Source: Xylogone sp. PMI_703 (Eukaryota; Ascomycota; Leotiomycetes). From it: 64,000 nt of DNA. The DNA lies in assembly GCA_021399445.1 (NCBI GenBank), contig JAJTUQ010000004.1, positions 3,782,001 to 3,846,000 on the forward strand, read 5' to 3'. Below, in pieces: positions 44,583 to 56,609 of the stretch. Each line of letters starts with the position of its first letter. The stretch's first letter is position 1. The notes under the pieces were generated by a model. It saw only the letters and a list, made by a program, of their open reading frames with translations. It had not been told where the DNA came from and made no database searches. A program made the position numbers and the translations under genes.

Positions 44583-45545
44583 ATGGATCAAATACAAACT
44601 CACCCGTCCAATGCCGCACAGGCAAAGACATTCATTGCTCCTGGCTCCCTCTCCTTCCCAGGTGGTGCTGGTGAACTGACTCCTCCCTCATCCGAGGCTG
44701 AGAAGCAGAACGGTCAAAGGAACGGAGCTGGTCAGATGAATGGTGGTCAGCAGTCGGGTGCGCAGGCCTCTAATGGCAACGGGGTGACTCCCGCAACTCC
44801 TGCTGCCACTCCTGGCGCGACGCAGGGCGTGAGTGGTATTGTTCCTACTTTGCAGTATGTATTACCCTGACGCGCATCTCTGCAATATATGAGGCTTATC
44901 TTGCATGTTAAGAAACATCGTTGCCACGGTCAATCTAGATTGCCGCTTGGACCTCAAGACGATCGCCCTGCATGCGAGGAATGCTGAATACAACCCAAAG
45001 GTACTTGCTGACTCTAGGCCCGGCTTGCTATGTTACACATCTTGCTAACCTCATCAGCGTTTCGCTGCTGTCATCATGCGTATCCGTGAACCCAAGACCA
45101 CTGCACTTATCTTTGCCTCTGGCAAGATGGTGGTGACTGGAGCCAAGTCAGAAGATGACTCGAAGCTTGCTTCGCGAAAATATGCTCGTATCATTCAGAA
45201 ACTTGGCTTCAACGCAAAGTTCACGGACTTCAAGATCCAGAACATTGTTGGCTCCTGCGACATCAAGTTCCCCATTCGGTTGGAGGGTCTTGCTTCGCGC
45301 CATCACAACTTCAGTTCTTATGAACCGGAACTGTTCCCTGGTCTTATCTACCGTATGATCAAGCCTAAGATTGTGCTCTTAATCTTCGTCAGTGGCAAGA
45401 TCGTCTTGACGGGTGCGAAAGTTCGCGAAGAGATCTATCAGGCATTCGAGATGATCTACCCTGTGCTTCAAGGTGTGTACTCGTGTAATGGCTACAATTC
45501 TGAACCGCAGGTGCTAACATACTCTCAGATTTCAAGAAGGTCTAA
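44583..45545 (+). CDS. TATA-binding protein (TBP)
   Basis: TBP is the core promoter-binding subunit of TFIID and is also used by RNA polymerases I and III. The four-exon model (44583-44854, 44913-45000, 45058-45472, 45529-45545) gives 263 aa. The last exon holds only DFKKV and the stop. The N-terminal 90 residues are species-specific, rich in Gln/Asn/Gly/Ala/Pro. The conserved core starts [20 protein letters not shown] and shows the two direct repeats, with [20 protein letters not shown] in the first and [20 protein letters not shown] in the second. DNA-intercalating Phe residues are in place in both repeats. It is a single-copy essential gene, preceded by a long pyrimidine-rich leader. Confidence 0.97.
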
Positions 45546-47765
45546 TATCCATCTCATACATGATTGCACTAGTGGTAGATCAACCTCCCGGCTCAGCCGT
45601 GTGGTGTACCAACAACTTGCTACCTTTGTAAAAGTATTTTCTTTCGTTTCATGATATCACGACCCCTTTTTAAAAAAAAAGCTTCTTCAGACATGACAGT
45701 TGCGCTGTGACACTACACAGTCGTCATAGCGGACTGTTGTGATCTACCTTCCGTTGAACTTTATTTGCATTGCACTGGCGTTTACAAGGGAAGAGTTAAA
45801 GAAAGAACTCAGTTTGGGATTTCAGCATCTGCTTCGTCCTTTCAGAACATAGACTGCTCCGTCACTCCCGAATATCTTCGACGATGGCATTATGCGCAGG
45901 TCGAGGATGCTGTCGGTAATTTGAACTTTTATTTGCAGATTATGCACAGGAGTTATACAAGCTCTTGATGTGGGTTATTAAGAATGGGATCTCGTGGCCA
46001 GCAGGAGGATTTCACGGATGGAATGACTGGCACGGAGGGTATGGGGGCAGGCATCTTTGATTGCTTTTTAGTTAAGCTTGCAGACAGGCGCTTGTGGATG
46101 TCTGACTGGCTACATGATTTTTCCGTGGTGACTTTGGCCCTGACTTTACAAATAATGCGCTTTTGCAGTCAGCGAGTATGTGGCCACAGGCTGCACCCAG
46201 CAACCTATGAGGCACATACCCATTGCAGGTGGGCTTGTCATATTTGCTCTATTAAGATAGGACAAATAAACACGATTTAGCACTTCAATTCAACTTGATC
46301 TCATGCTGTGAAGAAGTCAACCCTGCTCATCCCCATAATGTTCCCTTGCCATCGTAGGGCATTTCACATGTGATCCTCGGTGATTGAATCAATTCAAGCT
46401 CCACATGACTTGAACTTGAATACCCCTTTCGCCAATGGCTCCCCAATATTCCTCTCACTTTGACGGTGCTTGATGTCAAGCTACCTCCTACCACCTGTGG
46501 TCTAAGAATACCACAACGGTCTTTCAATCAGAATGAACTTCCATGGTAATAGTTGGAAGACCCTGCAGCTGCGGTGAAACCGGAAACTGTTGGGAGAACA
46601 AACTTCACCGCCATGGACTTCGCCCAGCTTCCATCCTCGCCGGTTCTGGTGTGGTTAAAACTCCTCCGATTAGGCATGCTGTTCGTTCTAGATTCCGTCC
46701 TCTTCATGCGGGGGAACCCTGATGCAGAGTCTGATGGGCAAATCCCTACTGCTTCCAACACTTTGTCTTGTCTCCCGCCTGTTCAGGTGGGTTGGCCCTT
46801 TGGGAGAGCGAGGGGGGGACTACGGTAGAAGCACTACGACGCTACAAGTCCCCATCGATGCGTTGTAATATTGGAATCGAGCATGACGGAGTTGATATGT
46901 CAATTTTTTGCCATCGAGAAGACACTTGGCAGAAAAGAATCGACTTTGGGGGTTGAAGAAAAATCCTGCAGTACGTAGAGCGGTCAGTCAAGCGGTCAGT
47001 GAGGGCGGTGAATTTCGATTCTGTACTTGCAAGGGGGTTTGGCTTGAATCCGTCCTGCGGGTGGGCTACTGCATGGCCACATGGGATTACATTAGTTAGT
47101 GAGGATGGGTTTTTGGCCCGCTTTTGATGATAGGTTGGGGTGGTTTGCCTTTTGAACTGCCGTAGAGGGGGGAATTTGGGGGCTTAATTGCTGCGCTAAT
47201 TGGACTTAACTCTACCTCCGGATTAGGAGCGAGGTGATAGCATTGAGACAGTAGATTGCACTTGTTATTCAAATTTGTGAAGCATGTACACCCAGTTATT
47301 TATGGCAGTTATGCATATGAGAGAGCACTATTATTGCCATCATTGATTGTCTGTGTTGACTTGATATAACGTATGAGCTTATAGTGAAAGTTACCCGTAT
47401 GGACGTTTAGATCTATATCTTTTCCTGGTAGAAACTTCCCCCAGATATGTCCACAAATTCTCTTTGGAGAAATTTGTTTTCTCTGTATGTATTGCTATGT
47501 AACGTGGAAGTGTACCCAGCTAGAAGAAGATGTTTGTAAAGTATATATACATATCAGCATATTGAATGGACGAAGTAGGAGGGGCTTGGGAAGTGAACGT
47601 GGTTGGCCGAAAATAAGGCTTCCGAGCCTTGTTGGTCCGAGCTTCTTCAGACGGCGATTATTCTCCAGCCTCACCTCTCACTACAAACCACCTCGAAGAA
47701 TAAAACAACAAGAGCTGGTGCATACTCGGACTCGGAATGCGCGCTAAACAGGGCACCAATTAAAC
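45546..47765. other. intergenic, no gene seen
   Basis: This holds the 3' flank of TBP and the promoter of the U2SURP-like gene. Open frames near 46528-46828 overlap on both strands and show no domain. Confidence 0.4.
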
Positions 47766-50276
47766 ATGGCTGAACCAAGCAAAAGTGAGCGTGGTCTCGG
47801 AGGCGGCAAGAAAATCGCACAATTTCCAGATGTCGAGAATAAGCTTCAGGCGCCGACTAAGAAATCCCTATTCGAGCGCCAAAAGGCCGAGGCCGAGGCG
47901 AAGAGATTGAGGGAAGCGGCAGAAACAGCAGCTGTCTACGAGGACTTCGTGAAGTCATTTGATAACGACGACGATGACGCTGACGCTGGTGGAGGCGGAG
48001 GAGGCAGATTTGGTGGGAGACCTGGAGGTATGGGATTGGGAGCTGGATTTGGCGGTGGACTCGGTGGAAAAAGACAATTTGCTTCGTCGAGTTCTCTGAA
48101 TAGTGGTCCAGGAGGTGGTGGTTTCTTGGGACGAGGAAATAGTGGACCCGGAACCCTGGAGCCTCCTGGAACTGGCTTGTCAAAGAAGAGATCGTATGAT
48201 GGGTTTCAACGACCACCGAGGAGAGAGGACAGAGGACTACTAGCATTTGATGATTACGAGGAGGAATCACGCGCTCCAGCAAGAGCTCTAAAGGACGATC
48301 ACGACGACGATGACGAGAAGGATGGTGAACGGTCGGAAGAGAGGGCTGTACCAAAACCTACGATGCGTTTGGCTTCTCTGCCTCCTGGAACTTCGCCTGC
48401 GTTTATCAAATCCCTTTTACCATCAAGTCTAAAGGTTGACTCTGTCAGAATATTACCACCCTCTGGTCCAGGCACTCAGAACGAGCGGAAATCGATGACT
48501 GCAATAGTGACACTGACTAAAGAAACTGCCGCCAGTGATATCGATTCTGCAGTCAATTCATTGCAGAATAAGTATCTTGGTTATGGATATTACCTCTCTT
48601 TGCATCGGCATCTTTCATCTGCCGCTATATCAAGCTCTGCATCTGGACCTTCTCTTGGAAATGCTGCAGCTTCACAACCATTTGGCGCAAAGCCTGTCGC
48701 GTTAAACCCTGCAGGTAGAGGTCATGCTCCACCACCCCATCAACGGGGCTTTGCTCCCCCAACTTCATATACCCCAACTGGACCAGGCCAGCTGAACCGG
48801 AACGCGCCTCTCTTGCATGTACCTGTTCAACCGCCACAGGATGTTAAAGAGCTGAAGCTCATCCACAAAGTCATAGAATCACTTCTTACACATGGCCCTG
48901 AGTTTGAAGCACTTCTCATGAGTCGCCCTGAGGTACAGAGGGAAGAGAAATGGGCATGGCTGTGGGATCCTAGGAGTACTGGTGGAGTATGGTATCGCTG
49001 GCGTCTATGGGAAATTCTTACGGGCTCTCAGACTCCTCGAGGGCAAGGGCGTTATCTGCCTTTATTTGAGGGAAGCTCTGCTTGGAAAGCTCCAGATGTT
49101 CCCTTACCCTACGAATATGCCACCGCCCTTGAAGAGTTTGTCTCTGATTCCGAGTATAACTCTTCTGATGAGGACGACTCCGGTGATGAAGGAGCTCGTC
49201 GCCCTCCACTAGATGGAAGCGGAGCATTAGATGAAGGGAAAGCTTACCTAAACCCTCTAGAGAAAGCAAAGCTCACGCACCTCCTCGCTCGTCTTCCCAC
49301 TAGCACAGGGAAGCTCCGTAAGGGGGATGTAGCCCGTGTAACTGCATTTGCGATCTCTCATGCAGGCCGCGGCGCAGACGAGGTTGTGGCAGCTATAGTG
49401 TCAAACGTAGAGAAGCCTTTCGCATACACCTCCGCGAATCCTGACCGTCAGAAGTCAAAGGATGCTGCATTAGACGATGGGGCGCATGGTGCGGATGACG
49501 CCGAGGAGAAGTCTGATACTAGTTCAGCAAGCCTCATTGGCATATATATCATTAGTGATATTCTTTCTTCCTCCTCAACTAGTGGTGTTCGACATGCATG
49601 GAGATATCGTCAACTCTTTGAAACTGCGCTGCGGCAAAGGAAGATTTTCGAAGGCTTAGGGCGGATGGAGAAGAAGCTTAATTGGGGAAGATTGAGAGCA
49701 GAAAAGTGGAAACGCAGCGTAAACTCGATGTTAAGTCTCTGGGAGGGTTGGTGTGTTTTCCCACAAGAGAGCCAGGATCATTTTGTTAATACTTTCAATA
49801 ACCCACCTCTACTACCCAGCGAAGAGAAGGAAGCTAGAGAGCGAGAGGCATTGGCAGAGAAGGAAAGGGCCAAGAGCAGGTGGAAGGCTGTTGAAGTTGC
49901 AGCAAAGGAGAGAGAAGAAAGGAAAGCTGACCTTATGAAACATGACAGCTTTGATGGTGAGCCAATGGCGGATAATGAGGATGTTGACGGAACTCCTATG
50001 GAGGATGTTGATGGTGAACCAATGGAGGATGAAGATGTGGATGGTGAGCCCATGGAAGACATAGATGGTGAAGCTATGGACGATGTTGACGGCGAGCCGA
50101 TGGAAGAAGATACATATGAACCGCCACCTGCTGCTACAACACCCGCGCAAGAGCAGTCGCAAAGTAAGGAGAAATCATCTACACCAAAGCCTGATCTAGG
50201 CACGGCTCCTATTGGGCAACCACGGCGGCGTCCGCGGGCTGTGGATATGTTTGCTGATTCTGATGATTCGGAATGA
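47766..50276 (+). CDS. U2 snRNP-associated SURP motif protein (SR140/U2SURP homologue)
   Basis: This intronless gene encodes 836 aa. The N-terminus has a charged helix (KSLFERQKAEAEAKRLREAA) and a Gly-rich segment, followed by a weak RRM around residues 195-275 (TMRLASLPPGTSPAFIKSLL at its start). The SURP module is LKLIHKVIESLLTHGPEFEA and the sequence after it, ending WYRWRLWEIL. The C-terminal-interacting (CID) domain spans AKLTHLLARLPTSTGKLRKG to KWKRSVNSMLSLWEGWCVFP. This order matches human U2SURP/SR140, a U2 snRNP-associated splicing protein that can contact the RNA polymerase II C-terminal domain. Near the end are about six acidic DGEPM-type repeats (49953-50110), the counterpart of similar repeats in animal homologues. 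It is convergent with the seipin gene, 170 bp away. Confidence 0.9.
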   Translation: MAEPSKSERGLGGGKKIAQFPDVENKLQAPTKKSLFERQKAEAEAKRLREAAETAAVYEDFVKSFDNDDDDADAGGGGGGRFGGRPGGMGLGAGFGGGLGGKRQFASSSSLNSGPGGGGFLGRGNSGPGTLEPPGTGLSKKRSYDGFQRPPRREDRGLLAFDDYEEESRAPARALKDDHDDDDEKDGERSEERAVPKPTMRLASLPPGTSPAFIKSLLPSSLKVDSVRILPPSGPGTQNERKSMTAIVTLTKETAASDIDSAVNSLQNKYLGYGYYLSLHRHLSSAAISSSASGPSLGNAAASQPFGAKPVALNPAGRGHAPPPHQRGFAPPTSYTPTGPGQLNRNAPLLHVPVQPPQDVKELKLIHKVIESLLTHGPEFEALLMSRPEVQREEKWAWLWDPRSTGGVWYRWRLWEILTGSQTPRGQGRYLPLFEGSSAWKAPDVPLPYEYATALEEFVSDSEYNSSDEDDSGDEGARRPPLDGSGALDEGKAYLNPLEKAKLTHLLARLPTSTGKLRKGDVARVTAFAISHAGRGADEVVAAIVSNVEKPFAYTSANPDRQKSKDAALDDGAHGADDAEEKSDTSSASLIGIYIISDILSSSSTSGVRHAWRYRQLFETALRQRKIFEGLGRMEKKLNWGRLRAEKWKRSVNSMLSLWEGWCVFPQESQDHFVNTFNNPPLLPSEEKEAREREALAEKERAKSRWKAVEVAAKEREERKADLMKHDSFDGEPMADNEDVDGTPMEDVDGEPMEDEDVDGEPMEDIDGEAMDDVDGEPMEEDTYEPPPAATTPAQEQSQSKEKSSTPKPDLGTAPIGQPRRRPRAVDMFADSDDSE

Positions 50277-50446
50277 TTATTTTGATATGTACTAGATTGG
50301 TCATGTCTATGAACATGATGAGAAATTAATCACGTTTATATCAGAAAAGTAATTAGTCTACGTATTTTGATGAGCCATTAAAGAATATTACAATGCGAGC
50401 GAATACCTAGATATTAGACATTATAATTAGGATTCCATGATCCTTT

Positions 50447-51782
50447 TTAACTCCTTCCGCCTCTTGATCTTCGTCTAGCCAATCCCGCCCTCTCACCTCC
50501 TTCACTAAAGCTTGTTCCTATCCCGGAATCTGACCTGCCTTCTCTATGGCCAGTAGATCTAATACCAGACCCATCAACTTCCTCGCCGTCACCTTCATCA
50601 TCAGCTTCACCACCCAGGGGTGGGATATTACTATCTTCAATAGTGTACTCCTCACTATCCTCCTCATTTTTAACCTGGGGGATATATCTCAGTGGTGCCG
50701 ATCGTCCATACGTTGGAAACGTGCGCGGAGTATCAGAGAGATCAGGTTCGTCCATTTCTTCTTCCTCTTTAATTTTCTGCTGTGAGTCCTCATCCGTCTC
50801 CTCCTCAGACTTCACAGCTCCTTGCCGTTTGACCAGCTCCTTATTACGGTTCTTGTCTTCATCTGTCGAGATAAGTGACCGTAATACCAACCACCCAACA
50901 AGCGCAAACACCATCTCCGCAACCCAGAATGCCGTCGTACCAACGAAGAATGCTATTACACGCTGATAATACATGAACCATCGTAAACCTGCAAGTCTTG
51001 CCGTGAAATGTACTACAGCCGAATATACCTGGATGTCCTGACCCGCTTGCAGCTGCATGAAAACGGACTCGGGAACGTTTTGTCGACCTCTTTCCAAGTA
51101 CACTGATTCCGCCATTGGCACGACCAATGTCTCCGCCTCTTTTCGTAGACCAAGAACATAGAGCGGCAATGCTGCTAATCGCTCGCTGTATGTGACTAAT
51201 TCGGACGAGTATGTCAGGATGGCGGGACGGCGAGAGTGGAAGAGTATATCATCTCTGCTAGGATGTATGAAGTCACGTGGTTCCATAGCAGATTGACTTG
51301 TGCTGACCACATGCTGCTGTTTGTAGTCTTGGGAGAGCAAAGAGAGGGAGATCATGAAGTTTCCTATAGCTAGGTTTGATGGAGATCGTGGAAGGGTGAG
51401 AGTGAGAGTGATGTCATACGCTTGCTCAGTAATGAGCGTAGAGTCCAAGTTCGCGAGTCCATAAGGATGAGGACTTTGTCTAATTAATGGGAGTATCAGT
51501 ATGAGTATATCAGCTGTCTAAATACTTTCTAGGGCGAGAACATGTCTCGTCTCCGATTTGATATATATGGGAAGTTTAAAAGACGAACGAGCCTCAAACG
51601 CACCCATATTGTAAATGAACCGTTCTCTCAATGCCAATGTGCGGCATAAACTCAATATAAAAAATAATATATGCAATCACGGCTAGTCCCCAGAGTATCG
51701 TTGAAGTTGACACGAACAGTATCACGTTTAGGTAGGTCTGGCGCGCCGTCTTGGAGGTCGCCATGCGCACTGGCACCAGCAT
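50447..51782 (-). CDS. seipin, lipid-droplet biogenesis protein
   Basis: Seipin is an ER membrane oligomer at ER-lipid droplet contacts and controls droplet formation and size. The two-exon model (51782-51604, 51479-50447) gives 403 aa. The first membrane segment is LNVILFVSTSTILWGLAVIA. The lumenal domain contains LANLDSTLITEQAYDITLTL, LPRSPSNLAIGNFMISLSLL and HSRRPAILTYSSELV. The second membrane segment is VIAFFVGTTAFWVAEMVFAL. The C-terminal tail is cytosolic, long, acidic and then Arg/Gly-rich, as in other filamentous fungi. The start may instead be MATSKTARQT six codons downstream. Confidence 0.9.
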
Positions 51783-52400
51783 TGTATCCTGTGATAAGTA
51801 ACTGCGTTAGTCTAGCATTGCGGGAAGTATGAACTTTCTGTACTATATTCTTACCATGATCACGGACACTGCAGCGCCGTAATTGGCGTAGATATTGGAA
51901 AGCTACGGATCAGATTGCTTCTATCCAGCTGTGTTTAGACGGTATTTTGGGCATGACGTCGGGAGCTATCACATGTTTTTGGTCATAACCGAACTTACAA
52001 ACTATGGAGAATCAAGCTTGGAAAAAGGGCTATTACTGTAGCTTTTGACATTTTACTTTTACAGAACTTGAATGCGGTATCTCACGGTATGTAATAACTT
52101 CAATTTTCGAAATCTATCAAGATTGGATATCGTAAAAAAATATGTCAATGGTTCAACTCATTATCTGCATTTCATCGATCATACCCATACACACATACTA
52201 ACATCACATACTTACAACCCAGATGCCTTACAACGCAAAATAATCATATCATAAGACGCTGAAATCCCAAAAGAAGAAACAAGAAAAAGAAGAAAAAGTA
52301 GTAGAAAAGAGGGGATATATGAATAGCAAACAATAGAGCTGGCCGTGTAAGAAAACCGATATGCTGAAATGACAACCAACAAAATTCGACCCAGTTGAAA
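51783..52400. other. intergenic, no gene seen
   Basis: This lies between the seipin start and the 3' end of the F-BAR gene, both on the minus strand. Nothing beyond a probable promoter and a 3' UTR is visible; A-rich runs occur near 52270-52300. Confidence 0.4.
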
Positions 52401-55400
52401 TTAATAGGTTTGAAGATAGTTGCTTGGGACTAGTCCAGGTCTTCCATTTCGGCCTGTGACCTCAGCCTCCCACCAGCCGTCGTCTTGATGTCTTAAAACA
52501 GCAAGAACATCTCCTTTCATGAATCCTAACTCTTCTGGTATGGCAGCCTGGTAGGAGTAAAGCGCGCGGGCTAGAATGAATTAGTACTTGTACACTTGAT
52601 ATTGGAACACCGGGTTTCTTACCGAAATGAAGGATGGGTCTCCCTTCTCTAGTATATTGTCTGACTTCCACGACACTCTTACTGCGTTGTCTAGTGACTC
52701 CTGGGGGCTCGTAGAAACTCATTTGTCCATAGTCATCAGGAGCTGGCGCTAACTGTACGGACATATTGTTCACATGGCTGCTACTGGGTCTATCGTATTC
52801 GCGGAATGACATAGGTGAAGCTGCTCGTGCGGCTTCATTTGGAGAGTTGTGACGATAGTAGCTTTGCTCAGGCGCTCGCTTTGGAGCCGATTGTGATTGA
52901 GCACGCGCCCTTTGGCTTCCATAAGGATTTGGAGATGTTGATCTGTAGCTCTGCCGCGTTTCTGACTGCATAGCTGGACGTGGAGATACGCTACGTGGAG
53001 ACGCACTTCGTGGTGGTGCTGGTGAGGCAGTTCTTGGCATATCGCTGCCGCGAGTTCCTGGGCGCGATTGAGCTCCTGTTCCTGAGCTGGGACGGGATTG
53101 TGCTACTGATTCTGGTCGTGGTTGCGGCGGTTGGGTCACTGGGCTCGCACGAGGCTGTGATATTGGACTGGCTCGTGGCTGAGCAATGGAACCCCGACGA
53201 GATCTTGTGCCAGAACTGTATGAACCTTTCGTTTCTGTCTTCTCCTGGGGATTGAACATATTTAAAGTCTGATCGACGTACTTCTGTCGAGTTTGTTGCA
53301 TCGCCTTTGATGTGAAAGCCGGTTGAGGTAGACTGAGTCTCTGCACAGGTTGATCATAGGAAGGTGGTGGAGTGCCTCGCATTGCGGATGTTATAGAACT
53401 ATTTGTCATTCGCGATGTTGGGCGCACGTTTGCTGTAGCTTCAGGGGTAGGCGTGGCAATACCATGATAATTATCAGCCGATACCCTGGTTGAGGAAGCC
53501 TTCGCAGAGCCATTGAGTTCTGCCAGAGCTTGAGCAATAGGATCGAGTTCCTCAGCTTGCTGCGCTGATGAGCTTTCTTTCGTAGTCTTATTTTTCTCAG
53601 GTGATGCTACATCAAATACATTGTTGCCGACATTTAGCTGGAAGCTTGCACGAGGATCGACCGGCTCCGGGCTGGCACTTGGCCTATCACTGATCATCAT
53701 ATTTTGTGACTCTAGACTGAATACCTGAGATTTGGGAGTCTTTTGAATTGGAGGCTGACTCTGAATAGGAGTTTTGGTCTGAGTCCGGGCTGGAGATGGA
53801 GATGGAGCTCGAACAGAAGCAGGGGCCGGAGCAGGGGCTGAAGTAGGAGCAGGCGCAGGAGCGGGAGCTTGGGTTTGGATTTGACTCTGAGTCTGAGTCC
53901 GACTCTGAGCTCGAGGCTGAGCTTGGGCCTGAGCTTGAGATGAACTCTGAACAGACCATGTATTTCGATTTGAGGCAGGTTTGATGGGAGATTGATCCTT
54001 TTCTTTCTCCTTCTCTTTTTCTTTTTCCTTCTCTTTCTCCTTCACACTCTTTCGTCGGAATGGGCTATGGCTCTGGAAAAATCCACTCTTCTTTTTTAGA
54101 ACCTGTTTTTCAGGCTGAGGCGTGGGTTCCGGCGCAATATCTTTGACGGGAGATGCTTTCCCACTTGGCTGCTCTTGGCTAGAGAGTGATGTTGGATTTG
54201 AGTAATCGCTCTGAGAGTCACGGCTTGAAGGTCTTAATGAGCTTTTCTCCGACGGAGGGCCTGTGCGGCAAAGCATGGTCATGCCATCCAGAGGATACGG
54301 ATCGTGAGGGACGGTGGCCAAAGGACTAGGCTGGGACGAATCAGGCTGGGGTGGATCATATTCGGTATTACTGGGCTGTTGGTAGTCAAGCTGTGCGGGA
54401 GTTGTTCTTTCCACTGGAGCTTTCTGAGGCGACGGTAGAGCTTCACGGGTAGGAGTTGTTTTGGCGGGTTGTTCGTATGAGAGTTTCCCCGGTTGCTGCT
54501 TATAGTCAACTGAGGATGATTTATTATTGTCCAAAGCTGCTTTTTGGAAGTTCAAAACAGCTTCACGAACTGAACTGGTCTCTGTAGATTTCTCGTAGGA
54601 AATCCTGCGAGGTTGATGCTGTGGTTGATACTCCACTTGCGGAGGTCTGCTTCTGTCCACCAAATTCTTTTGAGAGCTCAGTGCAGTCTCACGAGTTGGG
54701 GGTGCCGCAGTTACAGGGCTGATAATGGATGGTTCATAAGAATGTCTACTTGGAGGTCGTTGATATTCAATTTGGCCCGGTTTATTTCTCTCTGTAGGGA
54801 TTGTCTGAGGGACTGAAATGGTTTCTCGAGCGGAAGGTGCTCCTCTTACGGATTGCTCGTAAGAAAGCCTGCGTGGCTGCTGTTGATAATCAACCGGCGG
54901 TGGTCTTGATCTATCCGGGGTCGCTTTTTGGGGTGGCAGCATAGATTCGTGACTATGAGTCATATCCATGGATTGCTCGTAAGAAAGTCTTCGTTGATAC
55001 TGCTGTTGCTGCTGCGGGTACGGCTGGTATTCAACAGGCGGTGGCCTAGTTCTGTCCATTGAACTTCTCTGGGGGTTAAAAATAGTCCCACGACTAGGAG
55101 GAGGCTCAGTAACCCTGCTAACAGCGGATTGGGTTTCATATGAGGGTCTGATTGGCTGTTGTTGCTGTTCATAAGAAAGCCTATGCCGATGGTTTTCATA
55201 CGGCGGCCTGCCTTGCTGCTGTTGTTCATAAGAAAATCTATTTGGAGGTGGTTGTTGGTAATCAATCGGAGGTGGCCTCATTCTATCCACCGAGTTTCTT
55301 TGGGGAGCCATAATAGCCTCACGAGTTGGAGGCGTCTCCACAGCAGGGCTAACGCTAGGCGGCTCATAGGAAGGTGTGCTTGGTTGTTGCTGATATTCAA

Positions 55401-56609
55401 GTTGCGGTTTGGTCTTCTCCGTTGGGATTTTCTTAGGGGTCGAGCTGGGCTCACGGCTAGAGTTCGTCTCTGCAAGCCGACTAGAAGCTGACTGAGGTTC
55501 ATGATGAGATTCATATGTGGAGGGCTGCGGTGAAGAGGTGCGGTATGCAGGATTTATTGTCCTTTGGAACTGTGCTACTGAGTAGTTATCGTCTTCGGAA
55601 GCCTCAGATTGAGAATCGTTAACATCGCCACGGATGAAGTTGATATACTTCGGGGGATCAGGTATCTCTTGGCCAGTGCCCTTATCTTTGATAAAGCTTA
55701 CGATATCTCTCTCCACCTCACAGTTCTCGAGAGAGAGTCTGATCTTTTCACAGGATGCATCGTCACTGACACAGACAGTCGAAGCAATGTTTGCAAAAGT
55801 CCAGAGACTGCTCTTTGTGAAGTCTAGCCTCTCCTCCTCAAGATCTTGGAACTTATCAGCAGCGGCCTTCCAGTCTCTGTTCCATCGTCCTGTTGTTTCT
55901 TGTAATATCTTAACAGCATTCTCATATTCTGTGTTTGTAGCGGCCAGGTTTAGTTGAGTCTTTTCTAGTTTTGCCTTATTTTTTCGCTCTTCTTGACCCA
56001 TGACCATGTGTCCCTGTGCTAAATAGCCCTTGATTTTGAGGCATTCTTGTTCATATTTATCCCGGGCCTAAGAGTAAGAACGTTAGATCCGAGATCCGTG
56101 AAGCTAGCGATTTATACATACCTTATTAACTTGCTGTGTCTGTTGCATTTTAATTTTTAATAGCTTCTCGATCCCATTTTGTACAATTTTTCGTCGTTCC
56201 TTCATAGCTCCTGCAAATGCCGCCAGCGGCTCCTCAAGTTCTCTCTTCATCTGACCAGCAATGTTTTGGTGAGACTTCGCCATTTGTTCAACCTCGCCAC
56301 GTAAAACGTCCAAAGATGATCTAAGAGTTCCGGATTCTTGTGATCCCAATGGCTTCCGAGATAGCGCAAGTAGTTTTCGGGCATACTCGTCCTCGATTGA
56401 GGCACGGGCTAGTTAAACTGTTAGTATATTGCACCGCATAAGTTCAATTGAAGTGGCATACTATTATAGAAGGACTTGAGCTCGTCGCATGTTTGTTTGG
56501 CACTGTGCATGCGCCCAATTAAAGGTTCCACTCCAGCATCATCTTTGCCCCAGAAGTTGTTTGCGAAGCTCAGGGCGACCGAAGGCCCTTCGGAGACTGT
56601 TCCGGGCAT
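52401..56609 (-). CDS. F-BAR and SH3 domain cytokinesis protein (Cdc15/Imp2/Hof1-like)
   Basis: The four-exon model (56609-56462, 56408-56122, 56067-52623, 52570-52401) gives 1349 aa. Residues 1 to about 270 form an F-BAR domain: MPGTVSEGPSVALSFANNFW, RASIEDEYARKLLALSRKPL, and coiled helices to LFTFANIAS-like positions. The C-terminus is an SH3 domain, RALYSYQAAIPEELGFMKGD then DGWWEAEVTGRNGRPGLVPS and NYLQTY. Between them lies a long disordered region with about eight degenerate repeats (see the repeat entry), a Lys/Glu alternating run near 54010-54040, Gln/Ala/Pro runs near 53815-53940 and many Ser/Pro sites. It should scaffold the contractile ring and septum at the membrane. It is larger than S. 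pombe Cdc15, mostly from the repeat region. It is divergent from NOT1. Confidence 0.9.
54345..55461 (-). repeat. about eight degenerate protein-level repeats in the F-BAR gene
   Basis: Units of about 36-65 residues follow the pattern [S/T]RE - about seven residues - QK - about four - DRxRPPxVEYQ - PRRxSYEQ. Clear examples carry DRSRPPPVDYQQQPRRLSYE and DRSRPPQVEYQPQHQPRRIS. Outer copies have decayed, and one unit has an internal duplication of its SYEQQQQ end. The RPPPV and RRLSYE cores look like SH3-ligand or 14-3-3/phosphorylation-type short motifs. Confidence 0.85.
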
